NCBI GenBank assembly: GCA_910583685.1
Contig: CAJTXY010000008.1
Location: 1 to 32,754 of the forward strand
Origin: an uncultured Bacilli bacterium
GTDB taxonomy: Bacteria; Bacillota_I; Bacilli_A; RF39; UBA660
Direction of reading: 5' to 3'
Length of the DNA: 32,754 bases
The notes under the pieces are model-generated. The model searched no databases and was not told the DNA's origin. It saw only the letters and a program-made list of their open reading frames with translations. A program made the position numbers and the translations under genes. This document shows positions 15,601 to 23,157 of this stretch, in pieces; positions within the stretch are counted from its first letter, which is position 1; the number at the start of each line of letters is the position of its first letter.

Positions 15601-15894
15601 GTCAATATATGGTCTATTTCTGAGAACAATTACCCTACACTCAAAAATATTAATTTAACGCAAAACTCAAATAAGGAAGAAGATAATACTGAGGATGATA
15701 AAAAGAATGAAGGAACTGTAGATAATAAAAACGATGATTCAGTAACAAACCCTCAACCATCAGATAATAATGGCAATATAGAACCGCCTTTTACAGTAGA
15801 TAAAATATATACTTATATAGTAATCTTACTTTTCGATACAATCGCTGTAATATTAGTCATAATAGCAATAAAAAGAAATAAAAAAGTACAGTGA
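12649..15894 (+). CDS. Surface papain-like (C1) cysteine protease with GLUG-type repeats
   Basis: 1081 residues. The start is ATG 12649 with AAGGTGG before it; an upstream in-frame ATG at 12622 lies inside the inverted repeat. A signal/TM segment (about 13-42) leads to a C1 protease domain: Q131 (oxyanion) and C137 in NQGYANLCWAFAS, H330 in PHAMTIIGWDD, N387 in VKNSWG. All catalytic residues are present. The 193-residue Cys-His spacing is longer than in papain. A beta-rich region follows (about 430-640, lectin-like-domain position), then GLUG-like repeats (GGIVGY, AGIVACAYDTEIDQCYNYG, GVGGIAGDISYGTLENCYD). An acidic low-complexity linker and a C-terminal TM helix with a basic tail (about 1052-1081) end the chain, so both ends look membrane-associated. 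No clear LPXTG is seen. Likely degrades or adheres to extracellular protein; substrate unknown. Expression is probably phase-variable. Confidence 0.88.
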   Translation: MKNRMNTKTEKSKYGTQLALLSTCTLIILGSVIFYGFRSSYAIVEPTESNNPFENYYLNPAYVKYYNSNIEEKKQYKLIPTKYILKYTNSSSNNMLSSVTSIFSKKKASSTNLPSYYNLKDEGMITAVKNQGYANLCWAFASNAALEGTLLKKGVVTNKDSLSLSERQLDFATAKEENFVEHFNPYSLNRSLLSGGNFERAWKSLASGVSPITTKKFGEYSDSDISKKSIKDVLDTKNVEYSVDGHIQYGGTYVNDDIFLEPGSPISDSDRYSLIQKLKEHIYNNGPIFFGSPISPGLNNRYNYRDLDHNQYLLNVFETNFYEYAQMSPHAMTIIGWDDQYTYDYCYTSDSLSSRATSSDEEVTWKNDGIRECPNNAVGTGAFIVKNSWGESNNPYLYLAYSSHINEIIGITEVSQKNWDMNYDATKAYEIVDNYKSSEITEAGNEKNVVIKYGRSSAIPEILQKVSFSYTGKGDNNLSVYFSNNGKDYIYTGSIAVNEVGSYTLKVNDLKLTNNQFYLKFSFESKDVSLSDINAFSTYTDNDSNILADTVIDHLDDYTIADDKILLYTVTRNIDSGNTIEYKLYDKNNNDISDTMTVEQNIVLNNFVKPVIKLKTRKVGNYVLKTIYNGNVLDSENIEIKNLKSLWKAGDGSLDNPYIIETKEDFINIFTDKRYMSVNYKLGNSIDFSDIENWDASKYYKNTSSKFSGTFDGENYAISGISCNSLFCSLFPEIENGTIKNIIFKNININYYLESESTISTKGFILSNNIDNSTIENIVVENSVSIHSNTNVASLIGNAQNSKIAKVANYANITSVADENTTTAGIVACAYDTEIDQCYNYGNITGLADTGGIVGYMLSTNIFRGVSGPEEEPLTSVTNSYNLGIITSKCSDLWCSHGGVGGIAGDISYGTLENCYDNSKYLETNVAYGHLIGTADSVMINNSYYILDNKKSSIGKNRGSIETNVLAKTDAELKLQSTFKGFDFVNIWSISENNYPTLKNINLTQNSNKEEDNTEDDKKNEGTVDNKNDDSVTNPQPSDNNGNIEPPFTVDKIYTYIVILLFDTIAVILVIIAIKRNKKVQ

Positions 15895-15910
15895 TAATAC
15901 GTATATATAA

Positions 15911-15941
15911 AAGAGTGTTAGTAAAAGCTAACATTCTTTTT
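15911..15941 (+). terminator. Terminator of the surface protease gene
   Basis: Stem AGAGTGTTAG/CTAACATTCT (15912-15921 and 15928-15937, one G-U) with a 6-nt loop and a T tract. Confidence 0.75.
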
Positions 15942-16016
15942 GTACTAAAAACGAGTATTCATAAAAATAAGAAAATTTAATTGAATAGAAAGAATTCAAA
16001 CATCTTTTCTTTTCAT

Positions 16017-16045
16017 TTGAAAAACAGGATTCCTTATAGTATAAT
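16017..16045 (+). promoter_or_regulatory. Promoter of smc
   Basis: TTGAAA (16017-16022), 17-bp spacer, perfect TATAAT (16040-16045): a strong vegetative promoter 26 bp before the smc start codon. Confidence 0.75.
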
Positions 16046-16071
16046 GAAATAAGTAAAGTAGGGTGGATTTT

Positions 16072-19026
16072 ATGTACTTAAAAGAAATTGTAACAAGTGG
16101 TTTTAAATCATTTGCCGATAAATTAGAAATTAAATTAGATGATAAGACAACTTGTATTGTAGGGCCTAATGGATCTGGAAAAAGTAATATCGTAGATGCT
16201 GTACGCTGGGTACTAGGAGAACAATCTGTAAAGTCTCTTCGTGGAGATGGGGCGATGACAGATGTAATATTCTCGGGAAGTAAAAGTAGAAAACCCTTAA
16301 ATATAGCATCCGTTGAACTTATTTTTGATAATAGTGATAACTATTTGAAATTAAACTATAATGAAATCTCTATTAAAAGAAAGGTATATAGAAGCGGAGA
16401 AAATGAATACTTTTTGAATAATGAGAGATGTAGGTTAAAAGATATTATAGATCTTTTAATGGACAGTGGAATAGGAAAAGAATCATTCAACATTATTTCT
16501 CAGGGAGAAGTACAAAAAATACTAAGTAACTCCCCTTATGATAGAAGAACTATTTTTGAAGAGGCAGCCGAAATTTTAAAATATAAAAAAAGAAAAGAAG
16601 AGGCCTTACGAAAACTAGATAGAACACATAATAATATTGCTCGCATAAATGACATTATTCAAGAATTAGAATTACAAGTAGAACCATTAAAAGAACAAAG
16701 TGAAAAAGCCAAAATTTATTTAGAAAATAAAAAAGGATTAGAAAAATATGAAGTGGCACTTCTGGCTTATGATATCGAAAATGCGTCAATAGAGATAGAA
16801 CAGACAAAGTCTGAAAAACAAAGACTAGAAAATGAAATGCTTTCTATGCAGGCAGATACAACAGAAAAAGATACAAAAACGATGGAAGAGAAAAACACTT
16901 TAGGAAAGCTAGAACAGGACTTATCAATAAAAAATGCTAAATTATTAAAAATTACAGAAGAAGTAGAGAAATTAAATAGTGAAAGGCAACTACTAAAAGA
17001 ACGCAGTAAAAATAGCAAAGGAGAAAGTGAAGTTGCAGAAAAACTTCGTCTTTTGCTAGAAGAAAAAGGGAAAATAGAATCATCCATCAGTTTAAAAAAA
17101 GAAAGTGTTAAAAAACTGGGTGAAGAATATATCAAGAAAAAGGACGAAGAGGATTCTCTAAAAGAAAAACTAGAAAAACTAAAGAAAAAACAAACTGTTT
17201 ATAATCAAGACTATTTTAAAATAAATCGCGATATTACAGTAGCAGAACAAAAAATAAAAGCATTGCAAGCAGAAATTGATGCTGGTGGCAATATGCCTAA
17301 TAGTGTGCGTTCTGTATTAAAGAAGACATCTTTAGAGGGAATCTATAATACGCTTGGTAATGTATTACAAACGGAAGAAAAGTACCTAAAAGCCCTAGAA
17401 GTTGCCATTCAGTCAAGTCGTAACTTTATTATTACCAAAGATGAAATATCATCAATCAATGCTATTAGCTATCTAAAAGAAAAACACTTAGGAAGGGCAA
17501 CATTTTTTCCATTAACTGTAATTAAGAGTCGTTTTGTAGAGGAGTCTACAATTTATAAAATAGAGCACGATGATGACTTTTTAGGCGTTTTAAGTACTTT
17601 GGTAGAGTACGATAAAAAATATCAATGTATTGTAGAAAACCAACTAGGAACAACACTAGTCGCTCCTAGTATAGACGCTGCAAATCGTCTAAGTAAAAAA
17701 ATAAATAATAAATATAAAATTGTAACTCTAGAAGGAGACGTTATTCACATTGGTGGATCTATGTCAGGAGGGTCTTCTTATCAGGCGAGCACAACAATTG
17801 GCTTAAAACAACAACTATCAAAATATGAAAGAGAAATTGAAAGAGATCAAAAGGAAATTAAAGAGGTTGATTTAATATTAAAGTCGTTAGCAAAAGAGAT
17901 TCCTACTTATGAAAAAAATCAATTTGATACCTCAAAAGAATGCTTATTATTGAAAGAAAGACAAGATATAGAGGAAAAAGAAGTAAAAGAATTGGAAAAT
18001 AGGCATCACCATATTGTAAAAGAATGGGAAAGTTACCAAACTTTAAAAGAGAACTCTCTAGATAAAAAGGAAGAAGAACTAATTAATGAATATCATCAAA
18101 AACAATCAGAAAAAGAGATATTAACAAGCGATATTAAAAATATCAATAAAGAAATTCTTAGATTAAGAATGAAAATAGAGGAAGAAAACGCTTCGATAAA
18201 ATTAGTGAATAATCATTTACGCAATATGGAAAAAAATATTCGGGAAAAAGAGATTTTATTAAATCGCTTAGATGTAAAACTAGACCATATGTTACGAATG
18301 TTAAATGAAGAATACTCTCTAACCTTTGAAAAAGCAAAAGCAGAATACCATCTAGATATAGAAGCAGATGATGCTCGTGAAAAGGTAAATCAATATAGAA
18401 GAAATATAAAAGAAATTGGTATGGTAAATATCTTAGCAATTGAAGAGTATGAAAGAGTATCTACCCGCTATGAGTATTTGCAAAGTCAAAAAGGGGATTT
18501 AGAACATGCCGAGGAAACACTACTGGAAATTATGAATGAAATGGATGACGTGATGAAAGAGGAGTTCCTAAGCACTTTTGAAAAAATTGAAAAAGAATTT
18601 AAAGAGGTGTTTAAAGAATTGTTCAAAGGTGGAAATGCTGCTTTAAAATTGACAGATCCCAAAGACTTATTAACAACAGGAATTGAAATTGTGGCATCTC
18701 CCCCAGGAAAAAAACTAACCTCTATCTCACTACTGTCTGGTGGAGAGAAAACACTTACTGCCATTAGTCTACTTTTTGCAATCCTAAATGTAAGAACAAT
18801 ACCGTTTTGTATTTTTGATGAAGTAGAAGCAGCACTAGATGAAGCAAATGTAGCAGAGTTTGGTAAATACTTAAATCATTATAAATCAAAGACACAATTT
18901 TTAATTATTACTCATAAGAAAAAGACGATGGAATATGCAGATACCTTATATGGAATTACGATGCAGGAGTCTGGTGTTAGTAAATTAGTTAGTGTAAAAC
19001 TCAATGATTATATTGATACTATTTAA
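16072..19026 (+). CDS. smc: Chromosome segregation SMC protein (short-arm form)
   Basis: ATPase core of the condensin-like complex that compacts and separates chromosomes. The start is ATG 16072 (RBS GGGTGG), giving the canonical opening MYLKEIVTSGFKSFADK; the GTG nine bases earlier is part of the RBS. Head: Walker A GPNGSGKSN (residues 31-39) and an ISQGEV segment. First coiled-coil arm about 170-400, hinge about 404-570, second arm about 575-815, then the C-terminal head with the signature LSGGEKT (S889) and Walker B FCIFDEVEAALDE (D916, E917). At 984 residues it is about 200 shorter than B. subtilis SMC, the loss being in the arms; mycoplasma SMCs are of similar size. It is followed by a GNAT gene nine bases later rather than the usual ftsY. 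Confidence 0.97.
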   Translation: MYLKEIVTSGFKSFADKLEIKLDDKTTCIVGPNGSGKSNIVDAVRWVLGEQSVKSLRGDGAMTDVIFSGSKSRKPLNIASVELIFDNSDNYLKLNYNEISIKRKVYRSGENEYFLNNERCRLKDIIDLLMDSGIGKESFNIISQGEVQKILSNSPYDRRTIFEEAAEILKYKKRKEEALRKLDRTHNNIARINDIIQELELQVEPLKEQSEKAKIYLENKKGLEKYEVALLAYDIENASIEIEQTKSEKQRLENEMLSMQADTTEKDTKTMEEKNTLGKLEQDLSIKNAKLLKITEEVEKLNSERQLLKERSKNSKGESEVAEKLRLLLEEKGKIESSISLKKESVKKLGEEYIKKKDEEDSLKEKLEKLKKKQTVYNQDYFKINRDITVAEQKIKALQAEIDAGGNMPNSVRSVLKKTSLEGIYNTLGNVLQTEEKYLKALEVAIQSSRNFIITKDEISSINAISYLKEKHLGRATFFPLTVIKSRFVEESTIYKIEHDDDFLGVLSTLVEYDKKYQCIVENQLGTTLVAPSIDAANRLSKKINNKYKIVTLEGDVIHIGGSMSGGSSYQASTTIGLKQQLSKYEREIERDQKEIKEVDLILKSLAKEIPTYEKNQFDTSKECLLLKERQDIEEKEVKELENRHHHIVKEWESYQTLKENSLDKKEEELINEYHQKQSEKEILTSDIKNINKEILRLRMKIEEENASIKLVNNHLRNMEKNIREKEILLNRLDVKLDHMLRMLNEEYSLTFEKAKAEYHLDIEADDAREKVNQYRRNIKEIGMVNILAIEEYERVSTRYEYLQSQKGDLEHAEETLLEIMNEMDDVMKEEFLSTFEKIEKEFKEVFKELFKGGNAALKLTDPKDLLTTGIEIVASPPGKKLTSISLLSGGEKTLTAISLLFAILNVRTIPFCIFDEVEAALDEANVAEFGKYLNHYKSKTQFLIITHKKKTMEYADTLYGITMQESGVSKLVSVKLNDYIDTI

Positions 19027-19035
19027 GGAGTTTAT

Positions 19036-19464
19036 ATGAAAATAAGATGGTCAAAAGAAAATGAGATAGAAGAAATAATTCTATTATTAAAAGAGTCCTT
19101 TCCTATTGTGACAACAAAAGAAAAAGTAGCAAAAAATCTAAATAATAAAACAAGGATTTTAGTATGCGAAATAGAGGAGAAAGTCGTAGGAGTAATCCTA
19201 GTTAGAACGATAGAAAACTTTTTAGAAGATTTAAACAATTTTCACCTAGATAATGTTTGTGTGAAAAAAGAATTTCAAAATATCGGTATCGCTAGTAAAA
19301 TGCTAGAGATGATAGAGAAAATAGCAATCGATGAAAAAATAGACTTTATCGATTTAACTGCCAGCAACTACCGGTTAGCAGCACACCATACATATTTAAA
19401 AAATGGCTATGAAAAAAGAGAAAGCTGCCTATTTAGAAAAAAAATATCAAATAAAGAGTTTTAG
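19036..19464 (+). CDS. GNAT-family N-acetyltransferase
   Basis: 142 residues with the GNAT acetyl-CoA fold: beta strands leading to motif A (VCVKKEFQNIGIASKMLEM, about 77-95, with the Q-x-x-G-I-A pyrophosphate loop) and a motif B region DLTASNYRLAAHHTYLKNGY. It transfers acetyl from acetyl-CoA to an amine; the substrate cannot be read from sequence. AAGGAG lies before the ATG, nine bases after the smc stop, so it is probably co-transcribed with smc. A terminator overlaps its stop codon. Confidence 0.85.
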   Translation: MKIRWSKENEIEEIILLLKESFPIVTTKEKVAKNLNNKTRILVCEIEEKVVGVILVRTIENFLEDLNNFHLDNVCVKKEFQNIGIASKMLEMIEKIAIDEKIDFIDLTASNYRLAAHHTYLKNGYEKRESCLFRKKISNKEF

Positions 19465-19488
19465 CAAACAAAAAGTGTTTGCTTTTTT
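19463..19488 (+). terminator. Terminator of the smc-GNAT operon
   Basis: Stem AGCAAACA/TGTTTGCT with a 5-nt loop and six T; the stem begins within the stop codon of the acetyltransferase. Confidence 0.85.
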
Positions 19489-19506
19489 CTTTGTATTTAT
19501 TATAAT
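19479..19506 (+). promoter_or_regulatory. Promoter of the unknown gene at 19530
   Basis: TTGCTT (19479-19484), 16-bp spacer, TATAAT (19501-19506). It overlaps the preceding terminator. Confidence 0.5.
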
Positions 19507-19529
19507 AAGTTTAGAAAGAAGTGGGTAAG

Positions 19530-20426
19530 ATGGAAAATAATGACTATACGGTACAGTTATTAAATACAATAGAGCAAACATTAAAGCTAAATGAGTTTTT
19601 AAAACTATTAAATTTACACTCTTATATTCAGACCGAAAACAGGGGAGTAATAATTGACAATAACAAACAAATAATTGGGAATACCTCTTTACGAAAGTAT
19701 ATGAACTTTGACGATTTTTGTTTTAATGCAGAACTTTGTCATCCCTATGGGGGAATGCGTATAAAAATGGATTGCAGTTTAAAAGAAGCGATATTATTTT
19801 TTCAAATTAGTAGAGATGGCAGTCATAGATTAAAAGGAAAAATGATGTTTAATAAGACATCAGAACGAATTCCCTTTGTTTCAGTAGAAGGTTTAGATAT
19901 AGATTCATACGAAAAAGAAGACAATATTCAAAGTATTTCCATTCAAAAAAAGAACCAAGCATTTTCTTATGATAATTACAAAACAGGTGAGGAATTAAGT
20001 TTATTTAGAAGGGATCGATTGAATAAACAAAAGGGAGTAATACTTTCTGAAAAATATAAAATGCAAAGTGGACAATATGTGGAAATGACACTTGGATTTT
20101 CAGAAGATAATGAAAGGATTGCAAGGCTTAATGTATATAACAGAAAAACAGGAGAATTATTATCAGAACAGATAGAAGAAAGAATGCAAAAAAGAGCGAA
20201 TAGACAAAAACAATTGCAATTCATTACAGAAGAGTTAGACCCTCTATTCTATGAAAGAATATCAAAGGCTATTTCTAGCTATGATGACAATGGTTTTAAT
20301 ATAGTAGAAAGTGCAATGGAGACTATTTTATGTTCACAAACAGATAAAAAAGAGGAACAAAGTCAAGAAAAAAGAATCATAAAAGAAATACTTTTACCAA
20401 ATAGAATAAAAACTAGTATCAAGTGA
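19530..20426 (+). CDS. Unknown cytoplasmic protein
   Basis: 298 residues, not recognised. No signal peptide or TM helix. The middle is beta-rich with alternating charged and hydrophobic residues (GGMRIKMDCSLKEAILFFQIS; GQYVEMTLGFSEDNERIARLNVYNRKTGE); the C-terminal quarter is helical and highly charged. The start is taken at ATG 19530 after AAGAAGTGGG; GTG 19521 is an alternative. It has its own promoter and a strong bidirectional terminator, so it appears monocistronic. No function is proposed. Confidence 0.75.
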   Translation: MENNDYTVQLLNTIEQTLKLNEFLKLLNLHSYIQTENRGVIIDNNKQIIGNTSLRKYMNFDDFCFNAELCHPYGGMRIKMDCSLKEAILFFQISRDGSHRLKGKMMFNKTSERIPFVSVEGLDIDSYEKEDNIQSISIQKKNQAFSYDNYKTGEELSLFRRDRLNKQKGVILSEKYKMQSGQYVEMTLGFSEDNERIARLNVYNRKTGELLSEQIEERMQKRANRQKQLQFITEELDPLFYERISKAISSYDDNGFNIVESAMETILCSQTDKKEEQSQEKRIIKEILLPNRIKTSIK

Positions 20427-20446
20427 AAATGATACTAGTTTCTTTA
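20408..20446. terminator. Bidirectional terminator
   Basis: Perfect 12-bp stem AAACTAGTATCA/TGATACTAGTTT (20410-20421 and 20430-20441) with an 8-nt loop; T-rich on the right, and five T on the minus strand. It separates the convergent unknown gene and the cyclophilin gene, and includes the former's stop. Confidence 0.8.
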
Positions 20447-21028
20447 TTTTACCCTTTTAATAGAAGTGATAACTGGTTGTTTTTCCTTTTCAACAGTTCC
20501 CATCTCATCAGAGGCCTCTACATCCTTACAAATTTTATCGACAATCTCCATTCCTTCCTCTACATAACCAAATGCTGCATAATCTCCATCTAAAGAGGTT
20601 GCATCCTTTACTACAATAAAGAATTGACTACTGGCAGAGTCCATATCCATACCGTTTCTAGCCATTGAAATTGCACCCCTCGTATGAGATAGATCATTTT
20701 GAATTCCATTACTTGCAAATTCCCCTGTAATAGTCTCTTCGCTGCCACCTTGACCAGTACCTAGAGGATCGCCACCTTGAATCACAAAATCTGCTACAAC
20801 TCTATGAATTGTTAGGCCATCATAGAACTTATCATCTACTAACTTTAAGAAATTCTCAACTGTAATAGGTGCTTTGTCAGCATCTAATGTTGCTTTAATA
20901 ATGCCGTAGTCTTGAATTTCAATCTCAACTTTATACTTTCCAGATAAAGTATTCTTGTTAGAATCCTCACCACAACCAGTTAAAACAATTCCAAGTAAAA
21001 TAATTGCTAATAATTTTAATTTTTTCAT
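20444..21028 (-). CDS. Cyclophilin-type peptidyl-prolyl isomerase, lipoprotein
   Basis: 194 residues. A lipoprotein signal peptide ends in the lipobox LTGC with lipidated C19, so the enzyme is anchored on the outer face of the membrane. The cyclophilin domain spans about 33-192: catalytic R76 in IHRVV, then FVIQGGDPLGTG, ISMARNG, SASSQFFI and a FGYVEEG segment, all the expected active-site blocks. It catalyses proline cis-trans isomerisation and probably assists folding of secreted proteins. GAGGGAG lies before the ATG, and it starts 17 bases after the def stop, so def and this gene form an operon. Confidence 0.93.
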   Translation of the reverse strand: MKKLKLLAIILLGIVLTGCGEDSNKNTLSGKYKVEIEIQDYGIIKATLDADKAPITVENFLKLVDDKFYDGLTIHRVVADFVIQGGDPLGTGQGGSEETITGEFASNGIQNDLSHTRGAISMARNGMDMDSASSQFFIVVKDATSLDGDYAAFGYVEEGMEIVDKICKDVEASDEMGTVEKEKQPVITSIKRVK

Positions 21029-21045
21029 TTTCTCCCTCTTTTCTT

Positions 21046-21594
21046 CTAAATTGCTCTATATAAATTTTCTCCTGCATAAGGATCATTTTTATCAATATGG
21101 TCAGTAAACAAAATACCATCTAAGTGATCGAGTTCATGTTGAAAGGCAATGGCCAATTCTTCGCGTCCCCGCACTCTTATTTTTTGTCCATTTTCATCAA
21201 ATGCCTCAACAGTTACTCTAGCATATCGGGGAACAATTCCTTCAACCTCACGATTGACAGATAAACAGCCTTCTCCCATATCTACATAGATTTTTTCTTC
21301 CGAATTACTAACGATTTTTGGATTAATTAGTACATAAGTATCAAAAGTTCCTTCTTCCACTTCGTGAACTACAACAAAGTAACGTTTTAAAACCCCTAGT
21401 TGTACAGCAGCCATCCCCATACCAGGTCTTAAATCATATTTTTCTGCACGCTCTTCAATTTGACTATCTGTTAAATAAGTAATCATCTTTTTGATTAGAT
21501 CCTTATCTTCTTTTGCAAGAGGAAAAACAACCTCCTTGCTAATCTGTCTTAATCTTTTATCCTTTTCGTCTAATATTTCTTTTGTTTTTAGCAT
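21046..21594 (-). CDS. def: Peptide deformylase
   Basis: Removes the formyl group from the N-terminal Met of new proteins. All three metal-site motifs are in place over 182 residues: GMAAVQLG (60-67), EGCLSV with metal ligand C110, and QHELDHLDG with ligands H153 and H157 and catalytic E154. The insertion between motifs I and II and the length fit the type 2 (Gram-positive) class. GGTGGTGAT precedes the ATG. The cyclophilin lipoprotein gene follows in the same operon. Confidence 0.96.
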   Translation of the reverse strand: MLKTKEILDEKDKRLRQISKEVVFPLAKEDKDLIKKMITYLTDSQIEERAEKYDLRPGMGMAAVQLGVLKRYFVVVHEVEEGTFDTYVLINPKIVSNSEEKIYVDMGEGCLSVNREVEGIVPRYARVTVEAFDENGQKIRVRGREELAIAFQHELDHLDGILFTDHIDKNDPYAGENLYRAI

Positions 21595-21650
21595 AATATC
21601 ACCACCACTGGACTTATTTTATCAAAATTTAAGAAAAAAAGAAAGTATTC

Positions 21651-21682
21651 CATAAAAAAAGCCCTTATTTCGTAAGGACTTT
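21651..21682 (-). terminator. Terminator of the small YjcZ-like gene
   Basis: Stem AAAG-CCTTA/TAAGG-CTTT with one internal mismatch and a 5-nt loop (21658-21682); on the minus strand it is followed by seven T (21654-21660). Confidence 0.75.
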
Positions 21683-21688
21683 ATTTAC

Positions 21689-21865
21689 TTAAGCAACAAA
21701 GCGAGTTCCAATCACAATAACTAATAAAATAAATAATACTAAGATAATGGCATAGGTAGAATTGTTGCTATTGTTATTGCAACCACATCCGTATGTTGGA
21801 TAATATGGCATTTGGTAATTTTGATTAGATCCGCAGCCACAAGATCCTCCACCATAATAATACAT
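21689..21865 (-). CDS. Small YjcZ-like Gly/Cys-rich membrane protein
   Basis: 58 residues, too short for usual gene calling. The N-terminus is Tyr/Gly/Cys/Asn-rich (MYYYGGGSCGCGSNQ; YGCGCNNN) and the end is a TM helix (TYAIILVLFILLVIVIGTRF). This is the layout of the YjcZ/SscA family of small proteins found in spore-formers. AAGGAGG lies seven bases before the ATG and a proper terminator follows, so it is a genuine monocistronic gene. A sigma-K-like promoter precedes it. Known YjcZ-family members are spore- or coat-associated in Bacillus; whether this organism sporulates is not shown here. The Cys residues could be structural or metal-binding. Confidence 0.8.
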   Translation of the reverse strand: MYYYGGGSCGCGSNQNYQMPYYPTYGCGCNNNSNNSTYAIILVLFILLVIVIGTRFVA

Positions 21866-21894
21866 AACTTTGCCTCCTTTTAATTAATCTAATA

Positions 21895-21922
21895 TAACGT
21901 ATGTAAATTGTCATATTTTGTT
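21895..21922 (-). promoter_or_regulatory. Sigma-K-like promoter of the YjcZ-like gene
   Basis: On the minus strand, AAC (21920-21922), 16-bp spacer, CATACGTTA (21895-21903), which fits the sigma-K pattern AC...CATAnnnTA known from Bacillus. No good sigma-A pair is seen. The match is short and the region AT-rich, so chance cannot be excluded. Confidence 0.35.
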
Positions 21923-22006
21923 CACATAAATTACCTAAGTTTCAAAAAACTTATTTAATAACATATAAAATTATGATAAAATATAAAAAGATAGGATAGT
22001 GATTTG

Positions 22007-23146
22007 GTGAAGAAAATTATTAAAAACATCGACAAACCATTATTACTAATAACTGTAATTATGTTCGTTTTTGGACTTATTATGGTTTTTTCTTCATCGA
22101 ATGTAACCGCTTATATGTCAAAAGCAGTAAGTCCTTATAATTATTTTATTAAACAAGCGATCTTCTTAAGTGTTGGTCTTTTTATGGCTCTTATTTTAAT
22201 AAGGTTTAATACCAAGTTTTATGGAATGGTATCATGGCTTGGTGTTTTAGGAATAGGGATTTCTCTCATAATTTTATTAATTATGGGACAAGCAAAGAAC
22301 CAGGCAGTTTCCTGGTTTGATTTTGGCCCCTTTAGCTTTCAACCGAGTGAGTTTATCAAAGTAATTATGATTGTATGGCTGGCGAGATATTATGAAATTA
22401 ATGACAAAAAGCTAGATAAGTACGGAATCAGTCTTTTTCCCTTGCTGGTAGGTGGAGCGATTACCTTTTTAATACTATTGCAACCAGACCTAGGAACTGC
22501 GATTATTTTTACGGTAATTATCGGTACCATTTTTTTAGCAGTGCCAATTTCTACTCAAATAAAAAACCAAATTATTTTTGGTTGCTTTGGCCTAATTGCA
22601 GTAGTAGCACTTGTCGTCATCGGCAGTGGAAAAACTTTGATTTATGAAAGGCAATTAGAACGTCTTAATTTTAAAAGGCCTTGTGATAGATTACTGACAA
22701 CGGGAAGTCAAGTATGTAATGGTTATATTGCTATTAATAATGGTGGACTAACAGGAGTAGGCTTAGGAAACTCTACCCAAAAATACTTATACTTACCAGA
22801 ACCATATACTGATTTTATTTTTGCTGTGATTGTAGAGGAGTTAGGAGTCTTAGTAGGTATCTTAGTTATATTATTATACATATTTATTCTATACCGAATC
22901 TTACTAATTGGAAAAAGAAGCTATACCAACCGTGGAGCCATTATTTGCTATGGGGTAGCTGTTTATATTTTTTGTCATATTGCAGTAAACTTAATGGGAC
23001 TTTTTGGTCTAATTCCAATGACAGGAGTACCACTTCCATTTATAAGTTACGGAGGAAGTTTTACAATTTGTTTAATTGCCGCTTTAACACTAGTACAACG
23101 TGTAAGTGTAGAAACAGGCCTTAGAAAAGAAGGAAAAAGAAAGTAA
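22007..23146 (+). CDS. ftsW: FtsW/RodA/SpoVE-family peptidoglycan polymerase (SEDS)
   Basis: 379-residue polytopic membrane protein of the SEDS family, which polymerises lipid II into glycan strands together with a class B penicillin-binding protein. About ten TM helices can be traced. Family motifs: PSEFIKVIMIVWLARYY, LQPDLGTAII, GLGNSTQKYLYLPEPYTDFIFA with the essential Asp (D269), and PLPFISYGGSF near the C-terminus. The GLGNS-QKYLYLPEP-TDFIFA form is closer to FtsW/SpoVE than to RodA. The start is taken as GTG 22007; TTG 22004 is in the same frame. The RBS is weak (AGGATAG). A surface-protein gene follows after 11 bp. FtsW versus SpoVE cannot be decided without the genome. Confidence 0.9.
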   Translation: MKKIIKNIDKPLLLITVIMFVFGLIMVFSSSNVTAYMSKAVSPYNYFIKQAIFLSVGLFMALILIRFNTKFYGMVSWLGVLGIGISLIILLIMGQAKNQAVSWFDFGPFSFQPSEFIKVIMIVWLARYYEINDKKLDKYGISLFPLLVGGAITFLILLQPDLGTAIIFTVIIGTIFLAVPISTQIKNQIIFGCFGLIAVVALVVIGSGKTLIYERQLERLNFKRPCDRLLTTGSQVCNGYIAINNGGLTGVGLGNSTQKYLYLPEPYTDFIFAVIVEELGVLVGILVILLYIFILYRILLIGKRSYTNRGAIICYGVAVYIFCHIAVNLMGLFGLIPMTGVPLPFISYGGSFTICLIAALTLVQRVSVETGLRKEGKRK

Positions 23147-23157
23147 TAGGAGGCAAA

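Noticed and set aside
15720..15894. Sortase anchoring of the surface protease (NPQPS near the C-terminus)
   Set aside because: The NPQPS lies well before the hydrophobic segment, separated by about 30 residues, and does not match LPXTG or NPQTN; a plain TM anchor is more likely.
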